Part shown: in pieces, positions 24,553 to 32,452 of the stretch
How the letters are laid out: the number at the start of each line of letters is the position of its first letter
Numbering within the stretch: the first letter of the stretch is position 1
Assembly (NCBI GenBank): GCA_016194985.1
Contig: JACQAK010000043.1
Location: 1 to 36,650, forward strand
Reading direction: 5' to 3'
DNA: 36,650 nt
From: Bacteroidota bacterium
GTDB lineage: Bacteria; Bacteroidota; Bacteroidia; B-17B0; Aurantibacillaceae
Position numbers and translations under genes: made by a program
Notes under the pieces: model-generated
What the model was told of the DNA's origin: nothing
The model's input: only the letters and a program-made list of their open reading frames with translations
Database searches by the model: none

Positions 24553-25254
24553 CTAATCTTCATCATGTCCGTAATCTTCCGGGATCTCGTGGTCATCACT
24601 ATCCATATCATCCTCTTCGTCTCCGCCAAATTCATCATCATCGTCGGCTATATCTTCTCCTTCTTCACCTTCCAAATGATTCAAATCTCCTTCATCAATG
24701 CCAATGGTATCATTTTTTATGGCTTTATAGATTTCGCTTTCATCAGCAATTTCAGGATCATTTAACATAGTAGCCATAGCCTGATCAGGAGTTAATTCGC
24801 CTTTGGCCATTTGTGTTTGCTTATATTGTTTTGGTGGATTACCAATAGATTTAACGCAGGAAGGGTAAGTACCTTTTGGATTATCCGGTAATATTTTCAT
24901 TAACTCAATACAAAAGGCCCATTTTACAGCCGGATCAAACACATACATAAAACGCTGACGAGGACTGTCGATGTACTTGGCGATTTTTGTTTTCGACATT
25001 AAATTTTTAGGAGAAACGCCTTTCTTTACTTCATCAGCATCTAATGGTAAGTCTTCAGCTCGTAAGGTAATTTCCTGGTCTTTTCTCCAGTAATCATCGC
25101 TTACAAAAAAAGAGGCAGCATGTTTTTTATCAAATTTGTAAGCCTCCTGAATAGCGTTATGAAAATCTTCGAATGTTTGCCCTGATAATATTTCTATTTC
25201 CCGGTAAATGTCTTCGTTATCTTCAATAAACAATTTAAATTTATATACGGCCAT
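24553..25254 (-). CDS. Plasmid pRiA4b ORF-3 / IS1096 TnpR-like protein with acidic tail
   Basis: A 233-residue protein from the ATG at 25254 (the longer frame adds 17 residues that families of this kind lack). Residues 1-150 are a pRiA4b ORF-3-like domain (PF07929 type): MAVYKFKLFIED, GQTFEDFHNAIQEAYKFD, ASFFVSDDYW, the DSPRQRFMYVFDPAVKWAFCIEL stretch in two halves, and SCVKSIGNPPKQY. The last 45 residues are almost only D, E and G, giving a strongly acidic tail. Despite the database name these chromosomal homologues are not transposon genes; function is unknown. It follows the 152-residue unknown gene by 74 bases and is probably the end of the hbd operon. Confidence 0.8.
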   Translation of the reverse strand: MAVYKFKLFIEDNEDIYREIEILSGQTFEDFHNAIQEAYKFDKKHAASFFVSDDYWRKDQEITLRAEDLPLDADEVKKGVSPKNLMSKTKIAKYIDSPRQRFMYVFDPAVKWAFCIELMKILPDNPKGTYPSCVKSIGNPPKQYKQTQMAKGELTPDQAMATMLNDPEIADESEIYKAIKNDTIGIDEGDLNHLEGEEGEDIADDDDEFGGDEEDDMDSDDHEIPEDYGHDED

Positions 25255-25328
25255 TTTTATTTTATTTAATAAGTTAGTGATTTGGCGAGCTTTAATTTCA
25301 CTCACTTATTCACTAAATCTCTGATTCA

Positions 25329-25787
25329 TTAATTGATCTTTGTTACAATTGCATTATTCCCGTCAAAATTAAAATTCCATCCCTTTTCAAAAATTTTAGG
25401 TAAATAGCGTTTGTATAATTTTAATCGGGCATTCCCTTTAATTTTATTTTTTTTGATATCGGTTTCCGAAGCATGTTCATCTTCATCATCCCTGTCGATT
25501 GCATGAAATTCATAAATATTAACTTTAGAGTGCTGTTCTATAAAGTCCTTTACAATTTTCACAATGGTATTCATCACTCTGTATACTTCGCCACGGTTAG
25601 TAGTTACATATTCTTCTCCTTCAAACTCTTCATTAATAACACCAAATACGATCGTGGAATGTAAAATATTATCCTGCCTTCTCCCAAAACGCACTTCATA
25701 CCTCAGACCCGAAGATGTATTAAAATAATACACCCCGGCACTTTTGATCGGTGGAAACTCGATAGGGAATGTAGAACTTTCAGGCAT
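25329..25787 (-). CDS. Conserved Bacteroidota protein of unknown function
   Basis: A 152-residue soluble protein, no signal peptide. N-terminus PESSTFPIEFPPIKSAGVYYFNTSSGLRYEVRFGRRQDN, then a helix (VYRVMNTIVKIVKDFIEQH), YEFHAIDRDDEDE, and KGNARLKLYKRYLPKIFEKGWNFNFDGN quoted here as motifs. The alternating strands and the conserved RLKLYKRYLPK suggest a compact nucleic-acid- or ligand-binding fold, but I do not recognise a family. Three bases separate it from the upstream hbd stop, so it is co-transcribed with hbd. Confidence 0.78.
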   Translation of the reverse strand: MPESSTFPIEFPPIKSAGVYYFNTSSGLRYEVRFGRRQDNILHSTIVFGVINEEFEGEEYVTTNRGEVYRVMNTIVKIVKDFIEQHSKVNIYEFHAIDRDDEDEHASETDIKKNKIKGNARLKLYKRYLPKIFEKGWNFNFDGNNAIVTKIN

Positions 25788-25790
25788 GAA

Positions 25791-26702
25791 TTAAGCTAAA
25801 ACAGTAGTTGTTTGTTTTTTAAATCGTTCGGCTAATACCAGATCCTTTGTGCCTGAAGAGTAATCATAAAAACCTTTTCCGCTTTTCACACCAAGGTGTC
25901 CGGCTGTAACCATATTTACCAATAAAGGACACGGAGCATATTTAGGATTTCCAAAACCATCCTGCAATACCTTTAAAATATTTAAACACACATCCAATCC
26001 GATGAAGTCTGCCAATTGTAAAGGTCCCATTGGATGAGCCATTCCTAATTTCATAACAGTATCAATTTCTTCAACACCGGCCACACCTTCATACAGTGTA
26101 ATGATGGCTTCATTGATCATTGGCATTAATATTTTATTTGCTACAAAGCCCGGATAATCGTTTACTTCAACAGGGATCTTATTTAATTTTTTAGATGTTT
26201 CCATAACCAGATTACAAACTTCGTTGCTGGTAGAGTAACCTCTGATTACTTCAATAAGCTTCATTACCGGCACAGGATTCATAAAATGCATACCAATGAC
26301 TTTGTCTGCACGTTTAGTAACAGCAGCGATTTGAGTAATGGATATAGAGGAAGTGTTGCTTGCTAAAATGGTATTAGGAGGGCAGATTTCATCTAATTGT
26401 TTAAAGATCGATAGTTTAACATTTACATTTTCACTGGCAGCTTCTACAACAAGATCGGCATGTTTAGCACCTTCTTCCAATTTGGTAAAGGTTTTGATAT
26501 TAGCCAGAGTGGCTGTTTTCTCAGCCTCAGTAATTGTACCTTTGGCAACTTGCCGGTCAATGTTTTTGGCAATAGTAGCCAACGCTTTTTGTAAGGCCGG
26601 TTCACTGATATCTACCAGATTAACGGCATAGCCAAATTGAGCAAAAACGTGAGCAATACCATTTCCCATGGTACCACTTCCTATAACAGTAATATTTTTC
26701 AT
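25791..26702 (-). CDS. hbd: 3-hydroxybutyryl-CoA / 3-hydroxyacyl-CoA dehydrogenase
   Basis: A 303-residue NAD(P)-dependent dehydrogenase of beta-hydroxyacyl-CoA. The Rossmann motif ITVIGSGTMGNGIAHVFAQFGY is at residues about 4-25. The catalytic His-Glu pair is carried by GMHFMNPVPVMKLIEVI, and NDYPGFVANKILMPMINEA with GVEEIDTVMKLGMAHPMGPLQLADFIGLD forms the C-terminal helical domain. Length and motifs fit the short monofunctional Hbd/PaaH class, used in fatty-acid oxidation, butyrate-type metabolism or aromatic degradation. It heads an apparent three-gene operon with two proteins of unknown function. Confidence 0.94.
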   Translation of the reverse strand: MKNITVIGSGTMGNGIAHVFAQFGYAVNLVDISEPALQKALATIAKNIDRQVAKGTITEAEKTATLANIKTFTKLEEGAKHADLVVEAASENVNVKLSIFKQLDEICPPNTILASNTSSISITQIAAVTKRADKVIGMHFMNPVPVMKLIEVIRGYSTSNEVCNLVMETSKKLNKIPVEVNDYPGFVANKILMPMINEAIITLYEGVAGVEEIDTVMKLGMAHPMGPLQLADFIGLDVCLNILKVLQDGFGNPKYAPCPLLVNMVTAGHLGVKSGKGFYDYSSGTKDLVLAERFKKQTTTVLA

Positions 26703-26857
26703 GTATGTTAATTTAAAGTAGACACAAAATAAAGAATTACCCTTTATTTATGAGCCGTAAATCTAAAATCTGTAAGGCATAAATACAAATAGAGTTTTAA
26801 ACCTTTTTAAATGTTAATTTTGATAACTTATTTTTTATTAAAATTAATTTAAACCTA

Positions 26858-26865
26858 TATATTTG
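26858..26865 (+). promoter_or_regulatory. -7 promoter element for gcvH
   Basis: TATATTTG (TAnnTTTG) 33 bases before the gcvH ATG. No properly spaced -33 box seen. Confidence 0.5.
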
Positions 26866-26898
26866 TGAAAAACTTGCACTAAAACTAAAAACAACCAT

Positions 26899-27279
26899 AT
26901 GAATTTCCCATCAGAATTAAAGTACACTAAAGATCACGAATGGATTCGTGTAGAAGGTAATGTAGCAACAATTGGTATCACTGATTTTGCTCAAAAAGAA
27001 TTAGGTGATATCGTTTATGTTGATATTACAACCATTGGCGAAACAGTAGCCAAAGAAGAAATTTTTGGAACAGTAGAAGCTGTGAAAACAGTGTCTGATT
27101 TATTTATGCCAATTTCCGGTAAAGTGTTGGAAATGAATAAAGATATTGATAGTGCTCCGGAATCAGTGAATAATGATCCATACGGAAAAGGCTGGATGAT
27201 TAAAGCAAGTATTGATAATACTGCGGAATTAGCAGATTTATTATCGGCTGATGCCTATAAAGCGTTAATTGGAGCTTAA
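26899..27279 (+). CDS. gcvH: Glycine cleavage system H protein
   Basis: A 126-residue lipoyl carrier that shuttles the aminomethyl group between the P, T and L proteins of glycine cleavage. The full-length H-protein fold is present: [31 protein letters not shown], then the lipoylation site [12 protein letters not shown] with Lys63, and the end [13 protein letters not shown]. The other glycine cleavage genes are absent from the window. A weak terminator follows, then a VanZ-like gene, an adjacency that I recall from other Bacteroidota. Confidence 0.96.
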   Translation: MNFPSELKYTKDHEWIRVEGNVATIGITDFAQKELGDIVYVDITTIGETVAKEEIFGTVEAVKTVSDLFMPISGKVLEMNKDIDSAPESVNNDPYGKGWMIKASIDNTAELADLLSADAYKALIGA

Positions 27280-27301
27280 TCTTTTTATAATTTAAAAACT
27301 G

Positions 27302-27330
27302 AAGACCTTCTGTTTTACAGGAGGTTTTTT
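27302..27330 (+). terminator. Terminator after gcvH
   Basis: ACCTTCTG (27305-27312) pairs with CAGGAGGT (27318-27325) with one T-G wobble around loop TTTTA, followed by six T. A few weak A-T and G-T pairs extend the base. Confidence 0.75.
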
Positions 27331-27376
27331 GTTTATAATCATCTGCAGGTGGTTGCATAATCTGCAGAAACCAGTT

Positions 27377-27769
27377 ATGATAAAATTACTTTTAAAATAC
27401 AGCCTGCCGGCGGCCATTGTATGGACCCTCATTATCTTTGCATTGTGTAGTACGCCGGGCAAGTATATTCCAACTACCAATTGGCTGGAATTATTAAGTT
27501 TCGACAAATTTGTTCATGCCTCTATCTTTTTTACCCTAACCGTCTTATGGCTATTGCATGGCTTTCAGACTCATAAACTGTCCACTGCTATGATTGTCAT
27601 TATTATTATAGGATGTATTGCTTATGGAGGCATCTTAGAAGTGATGCAGGCAACCTTGTTCAGCCAGCGTAGTGGCGATTGGCTTGATTTTATAGCCAAT
27701 ACCTTTGGCTGTTTGATGGGATGGTGGATTTTTCATAAGAATAAACAGCGATTTAAGCAAGCTGTTTAA
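27377..27769 (+). CDS. VanZ-like integral membrane protein
   Basis: A 130-residue protein from ATG 27377 with four membrane helices. The frame opens at 27329, but that ATG is in the T run of the gcvH terminator. Family marks: SLPAAIVWTLIIFALCSTPGKYIP, then DKFVHASIFFTLTVLWL with the conserved K-F-H, and the end helix with SGDWLDFIANTFGCLMGWW. VanZ was named for teicoplanin resistance, but most homologues have no such proven role; here it is better read as a small envelope protein of unknown function. Confidence 0.85.
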   Translation: MIKLLLKYSLPAAIVWTLIIFALCSTPGKYIPTTNWLELLSFDKFVHASIFFTLTVLWLLHGFQTHKLSTAMIVIIIIGCIAYGGILEVMQATLFSQRSGDWLDFIANTFGCLMGWWIFHKNKQRFKQAV

Positions 27770-27835
27770 GGTTTTGTTTTAAAATCAAACTTTCAAAACT
27801 TTTTAACTTTCGGAATTTTTGATCTTATATAATAG

Positions 27836-27843
27836 TAATTTTG
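27836..27843 (+). promoter_or_regulatory. -7 promoter element for trxB
   Basis: TAATTTTG (TAnnTTTG) ends 24 bases before the chosen ATG. It overlaps the first codon of the longest frame (TTG 27841), supporting the later start. Confidence 0.5.
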
Positions 27844-27867
27844 TACTCCTTTTTAAACATTAAAACG

Positions 27868-28818
27868 ATGTCAACTACAACCGAACATATCAAATGCCTT
27901 ATTATAGGCTCCGGTCCAGCCGGATATACTGCCGCTATATATGCTTCCCGTGCCGATTTGAAACCTGTATTATATACAGGATTAACTCCTGGCGGGCAAT
28001 TAACCGAAACAACAGAAGTAGATAATTTTCCGGGATATCCCAAAGGCGTTACAGGCCCTGAATTAATGGAAGACCTGAAAGCTCAGGCAGAACGTTTTGG
28101 AACTCAGGTGAGATTTGGATTAGCAACTAAAGCAGATCTGAATGCCTCTCCTAAACGTATCTGGATTGATGAAACAACTGAAATTACTGCCGATACAGTT
28201 ATCATCTCAACCGGGGCATCTGCAAAATGGTTGGGATTAGAAAATGAGACCCGTTTACGAATGAATGCAGGAGGTGTATCTGCCTGTGCAGTGTGTGACG
28301 GCTTCTTTTATAAAGGTCAGGAAGTAGCTATTGTTGGAGCAGGGGATACAGCTGCAGAAGAAGCTACTTATTTGGCCAAATTATGCAGTAAGGTATACAT
28401 GATTGTTCGTAAAGGAGAAATGCGTGCCAGTAAAGCCATGCAATACAGGGTAATGAATACACCTAATATTGAAATGGTTTATAATAGCGAAACTCATGAT
28501 ATTTTAGGCAAAGAAACAGTAGAAGGTGTGGTAGTTAAAAATAACGTTACCAATGAGTTGCGTACCTTAAACGTGACCGGATTTTTTGTAGCTATTGGAC
28601 ATAAACCGAACACCGATATTTTTAAAGGGCAGATTACAATGGATGAGTTAGGATATATTGATGTGATACCTGGCTCAACCAAAACAAATATTGAAGGTGT
28701 ATTTGCGGTTGGGGACTGTGCTGACAAAACTTACCGACAAGCAGTTACCGCCGCAGGTAGTGGCTGTATGGGCGCATTGGATGCTGAACGATACCTTGCA
28801 TCTTCCGGAAAACATTAA
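27868..28818 (+). CDS. trxB: Thioredoxin-disulfide reductase
   Basis: A 316-residue flavoprotein that reduces thioredoxin with NADPH. FAD-binding CLIIGSGPAGYTAAIYASRA at about 10-29, GGQLTETTEVDNFPG after it, the redox-active CAVC with Cys140 and Cys143, the NADPH site VAIVGAGDTAAEEA, and the C-terminal FAD motif GVFAVGDCADKTYRQAVTAAG are all present. I start at ATG 27868 (MSTTTEH); the longer frame begins with TTG inside the promoter box. Cytosolic, redox housekeeping. It precedes a small exported protein gene but they do not overlap. Confidence 0.96.
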   Translation: MSTTTEHIKCLIIGSGPAGYTAAIYASRADLKPVLYTGLTPGGQLTETTEVDNFPGYPKGVTGPELMEDLKAQAERFGTQVRFGLATKADLNASPKRIWIDETTEITADTVIISTGASAKWLGLENETRLRMNAGGVSACAVCDGFFYKGQEVAIVGAGDTAAEEATYLAKLCSKVYMIVRKGEMRASKAMQYRVMNTPNIEMVYNSETHDILGKETVEGVVVKNNVTNELRTLNVTGFFVAIGHKPNTDIFKGQITMDELGYIDVIPGSTKTNIEGVFAVGDCADKTYRQAVTAAGSGCMGALDAERYLASSGKH

Positions 28819-28881
28819 TTTTTTAACGTTTATTTATACTATTTTTTGTTATTTTGCACAAAAATTGGATTTAGGTTAACC

Positions 28882-29616
28882 ATGCATTTTTATAGATTAA
28901 TATATTTTTTTACAATACTAATAGTATCTAAATCTGGTTTTTCCCAATCTTTTTCCAGTCAGGTACCTCAGTTAAAACGATATACACCGGCCGAAATTAT
29001 CGATCCTGATTATGGTATAATCAGATATAATAAACTGGTGCCTATGATGGGGGGAGATTCTCTGAGATATACTAAAGACGGTTATAACGCGCAAGGATGG
29101 CAGGAAGATTTTTATGTAAGTGGTAAACTTTTGCATAAAGGATTTTATGCCGATGGATTTATCAAAATTTTCAAGAATTATTACGAAAATGGTCAGGTGG
29201 AGCGTAGTTTTACCAGTACCGATTTAAAACATGCAAAGCTGGAAGTCTTTTATGAAGACGGAAAAGTAAGGTCAACCATCAACTATTATGAAGGAAATGC
29301 TCAAAATCAATATGATTTTTTCAGGAACGGATCTCCTGAGTATATAGAAGAAAATGATAAAAATATTGAGTACCTGTTTAAGCGTTATTCATATTACGAA
29401 AATGGTTTACCGGAGTCTATGTTTGAATTGGTTGATAAGAAATCAAAGAAATACATCAAAAAAGAATTTTATGAAAATGGTCGCATAAAAGAAGAAGGGT
29501 CAATGATTTTTAGAAAAGATATGGGTGATTATCAAAAAGAAGGATCCTGGTCTTACTACGACGAAAAAGGAAATGTTACCAAAACAGAAAGCTACCACAA
29601 CGGCGAAAAAGAATAA
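28882..29616 (+). CDS. Exported YwqK-like / MORN-type repeat protein
   Basis: A 244-residue exported protein from ATG 28882 (signal peptide to about residue 21, cleavage before QSFSSQ; the longer frame from 28846 would spoil it). The body has at least five repeats of the Y-E-N-G-x-x form: YYENGQVERSF (about 100), FYEDGKVRSTINYY (about 123), YYENGLPESMFE (about 174), FYENGRIKEEGS (about 200) and YYDEKGNVTKTESY. These repeats match the YwqK antitoxin / MORN-variant family. In Bacteroidota such exported versions are very common and need not be antitoxins; no toxin gene is adjacent. Probably a periplasmic or surface beta-structured protein. Confidence 0.85.
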   Translation: MHFYRLIYFFTILIVSKSGFSQSFSSQVPQLKRYTPAEIIDPDYGIIRYNKLVPMMGGDSLRYTKDGYNAQGWQEDFYVSGKLLHKGFYADGFIKIFKNYYENGQVERSFTSTDLKHAKLEVFYEDGKVRSTINYYEGNAQNQYDFFRNGSPEYIEENDKNIEYLFKRYSYYENGLPESMFELVDKKSKKYIKKEFYENGRIKEEGSMIFRKDMGDYQKEGSWSYYDEKGNVTKTESYHNGEKE

Positions 29617-29661
29617 GCGGTTGTTATTTATTAAAATGATGTAGATGTATTTTAATCAATC

Positions 29662-29694
29662 AAAAAAGGGAAACAGTTACTGTTTCCCTTTTTT
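29662..29694. terminator. Bidirectional terminator between YwqK-like and lon
   Basis: Perfect 15-pair stem: AAAAAAGGGAAACAG (29662-29676), loop TTA, CTGTTTCCCTTTTTT (29680-29694). A and T runs at both ends serve the two convergent genes. Confidence 0.93.
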
Positions 29695-29710
29695 AGTGTT
29701 TGTGGTATTT

Positions 29711-32128
29711 TTATTTAAGTAATGCCAATTGCAAAACTTCGGTCATTTGATGAACGTATTTGAAAGTTAATCCTTTTAAATAATCGGATTTAATATCATC
29801 CACATCTTTTTTATTATCGGCACATAAGATAATTTCTTTGATTCCGGCGCGTTTGGCAGCCAGTATTTTTTCTTTAATACCTCCAACCGGCAATACTTTT
29901 CCACGTAATGTAATTTCGCCTGTCATGGCTAAATGCTTTTTCACTTTACGTTTGGTTAATGCCGATGTTAAAGAAGTAAGCATGGCAATACCGGCACTCG
30001 GACCATCTTTAGGAGTGGCTCCTTCAGGAACGTGAACATGAATATTATAATTTTCGAACATTTCAGAATCAATATTCAATTCTTCGTTATGTGATTTTAT
30101 AAATTCTAAAGCCAGCGTAGCGCTTTCCTTCATCACATCTCCTAAGTTTCCGGTTAAGGTTAATTTGGAGCCTTTACCTTTTGATAAACTCGTTTCGATA
30201 AATAATATATCGCCTCCTACCTGCGTCCAGGCTAGACCGGTTACTACACCTGGTACATCATTACCCTGGTATTTGGCTTTTTCGTGAGAAGGGCCTAATA
30301 TTTTTGCAATTTCTTCTTCAGTTATTTTAGGCAAAGCTTCTTCTTTTACCACATGTACCGCCACGTAGCGGGCAATTTTTGAAATTCGTTTTTCTAAATT
30401 ACGCACGCCGCTTTCGGCCGTATAATTTTCAATCACAAATTCTAATTGCTTGTCGCTTAATTTGAGTTGTGATTTTTTTAAACCGTTTTCTTCAATTTGT
30501 TTAGGCAGTAAATGCTGTTTGGCGATTTCAATTTTTTCTTCCACGGTATAACCGCTTACATCAATAATTTCCATACGGTCGCGCAGGGCAGGCTGTATGG
30601 TAGATAAATTATTACATGTAGCAATAAATAACACTTTACTGAGATCAAAATCATTCTCTAAAAAGTTATCATAGAACGTAGCGTTTTGCTCAGGGTCTAA
30701 AACCTCCAGCAGGGCAGAGGAAGGGTCGCCATGATAATCACTTCCTACTTTATCAATTTCATCCAGTATAAATACCGGATTAGCAGATTGTACTTTTTTG
30801 AGGTTTTGTAAGATACGTCCGGGCATAGCACCAATGTATGTTTTGCGATGTCCGCGGATCTCGCTTTCATCTTTTAAACCACCTAAGCTCATGCGAATAT
30901 ATTTGCGGTTTAAAGCCTTGGCAATACTTCGGCCTAAAGATGTTTTACCAACTCCGGGAGGACCATATAAACAAAGGATAGGAGCCTTTAGATCACCTTT
31001 TAGTTTTAAAACGGCCAGATGTTCCAAAATACGCTCTTTTACTTTTTCCAAACCAAAATGATCTTCATTTAAAACAGATTCGGCATGCTTTAAATCAAAA
31101 TTATCAACGGTATACTCATTCCATGGCAGATCCAGCAGGAGTTCCAGATAATTTGTTTGAATGCCGAATTCGGGGGAGTTGGGGTTCATGCGCGACAATT
31201 TATTCATTTGTTTTTCAAATGTATCGGCAATCTCTTTACTCCATTTTTTTGATTTAGCTCTTTCTCTTAACTCTTCAAAGTCCTGTTCATGGCTTTTCTC
31301 ACCTAATTCTTCCTGAATGGTTTTGATTTGTTGATGCAGGAAATAATCACGTTGTTGTTTATCCAGATCAACTTTTACCTTATCCTGAATTTGATTTTTT
31401 AATTCAAGCATTTGCAGGTCTTTGGTAAGATGGGCCAAAACCATGGTGGCTCTGTCTTTCAAACTCGGCACTTCCAGCATTTTTTGTTTTTCGGCCGAAG
31501 ACGCATTCATGTTGGATGAAATAAAATTCACCATAAAATTCTGGCTTTCAATATTATTCAGTGCAAATCCTGCTTCTGTAGGAATATGCTGTGATTTTTG
31601 AATGATCTGAATAGCCGTATCTTTTAAGCTGGAGACAATGGCCTGAAACTCCTCATCATTTTTCTCAGGACGTGTTTCTTCAAACCTTTGGGTTGTGGCC
31701 TTATAATAAGGATCACTTTGAATAAATTCTTTGATGCGAAAGCGCTTTTTGCCTTGAATAATTACGGTGGTATTACCATCCGGCATGCGTAGCATTTTTA
31801 TAATTTGAGCGACAGTTCCTACATTGTGCAGATCTTCGGGTTGAGGGTCTTCAATTCCATCATTTTTTTGAGCAACCACACCAATGGTTTTATCGCCTTT
31901 GTAGGCATCTTTAATAAGGTTAATGGATTTATCCCTGCCAACGGTAATCGGAATAACGACGCCCGGAAATAACACCGTATTTCGAAGCGGTAAAATTGAC
32001 AGTACATCCGGTATTTTTTCGGCATGCATATTATCTTCATCCTCTGCCGAAAGCAGGGGAATAAAGTCGCTGTCTTCGTCAATCATTGGATCAAAGGGCA
32101 ATTTATCTGAATCTTTAAAGAAAATCAT
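29711..32128 (-). CDS. lon: ATP-dependent protease Lon (endopeptidase La)
   Basis: An 805-residue cytosolic AAA+ serine protease that degrades misfolded and regulatory proteins. The N-terminal substrate-binding domain (SILPLRNTVLFPGVVIPITVGR) covers about 40-250. The AAA+ module has Walker A GPPGVGKTS near 387, LGGLKDESEIRGHRKTYIGAMPGR and Walker B NPVFILDEIDKV. The protease domain carries the Ser-Lys dyad Ser711 (in PKDGPSAGIAM) and Lys754 (in VGGIKEKILAAK). It has a usual length for Bacteroidota. It is divergent from the riboswitch gene and convergent with the YwqK-like gene. I see no exact TAnnTTTG box upstream, so a different sigma factor is possible. Confidence 0.97.
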   Translation of the reverse strand: MIFFKDSDKLPFDPMIDEDSDFIPLLSAEDEDNMHAEKIPDVLSILPLRNTVLFPGVVIPITVGRDKSINLIKDAYKGDKTIGVVAQKNDGIEDPQPEDLHNVGTVAQIIKMLRMPDGNTTVIIQGKKRFRIKEFIQSDPYYKATTQRFEETRPEKNDEEFQAIVSSLKDTAIQIIQKSQHIPTEAGFALNNIESQNFMVNFISSNMNASSAEKQKMLEVPSLKDRATMVLAHLTKDLQMLELKNQIQDKVKVDLDKQQRDYFLHQQIKTIQEELGEKSHEQDFEELRERAKSKKWSKEIADTFEKQMNKLSRMNPNSPEFGIQTNYLELLLDLPWNEYTVDNFDLKHAESVLNEDHFGLEKVKERILEHLAVLKLKGDLKAPILCLYGPPGVGKTSLGRSIAKALNRKYIRMSLGGLKDESEIRGHRKTYIGAMPGRILQNLKKVQSANPVFILDEIDKVGSDYHGDPSSALLEVLDPEQNATFYDNFLENDFDLSKVLFIATCNNLSTIQPALRDRMEIIDVSGYTVEEKIEIAKQHLLPKQIEENGLKKSQLKLSDKQLEFVIENYTAESGVRNLEKRISKIARYVAVHVVKEEALPKITEEEIAKILGPSHEKAKYQGNDVPGVVTGLAWTQVGGDILFIETSLSKGKGSKLTLTGNLGDVMKESATLALEFIKSHNEELNIDSEMFENYNIHVHVPEGATPKDGPSAGIAMLTSLTSALTKRKVKKHLAMTGEITLRGKVLPVGGIKEKILAAKRAGIKEIILCADNKKDVDDIKSDYLKGLTFKYVHQMTEVLQLALLK

Positions 32129-32264
32129 CTTAGTTGTTTTTTTGTACGGTATACAATATACGATTATTATGCCATGCCTGTTTTAGGACTTTGTGGCAGA
32201 TACCTGAATTTTAACGAATTTAACTTTAATGGGGAAAATTGAACCAAAAAATACTATTTTTACC

Positions 32265-32397
32265 ATGTTGGAAAAGGGAATTTGGTGTAAATCCAATACT
32301 GTACCCGCAGCTGTAAGTTCTATGGAAGTTATGCATTTGGCCACTGTTTAAATATGGGAAGGCGCATAGCAGGAACAAGTCAGAAGACCTCCCAATA
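32265..32397 (+). ncRNA. Cobalamin (adenosylcobalamin-type) riboswitch
   Basis: Directly upstream of the T9SS gene. Conserved blocks in order: GGGAATTTGGTG, AAATCC, CTGTACCCGCAGCTGTAAG, GGCCACTGT, GGGAAGGCGCATAGCAGG and the 3' B12 box AGTCAGAAGACCT at 32378-32390. A P1 stem can form from 32265-32270 with 32392-32397. In the known class, binding of adenosylcobalamin turns the downstream gene off, by terminator or by hiding the translation start. The region 32398-32452 holds the expression platform; no strong T-run terminator is seen there, so translational control is more likely. A TATTTTTA near-match to the -7 box is at 32255-32262. Confidence 0.93.
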
Positions 32398-32452
32398 AAT
32401 CGATGTTTAGAGTTTCGGGAAGAAAGCTCCTAAAGACATTGTACCTTTTTAA

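Noticed and set aside
24553-25254. IS1096-type mobile element
   Set aside because: The TnpR-like name comes from database history; there is no transposase, terminal repeat or target duplication around it.
27329-27376. Earlier ATG for the VanZ-like gene
   Set aside because: The ATG is in the T run of the gcvH terminator, and the added residues precede a normal N-terminal helix starting at 27377.
27818-27843. Full promoter for trxB with TTTG at 27818-27821
   Set aside because: The spacer to the -7 box is 14 bases, too short; only the -7 box is kept.
28882-29616. Toxin-antitoxin pair based on YwqK repeats
   Set aside because: The protein is exported and no small toxin gene is adjacent; these repeats are widespread in Bacteroidota exported proteins.
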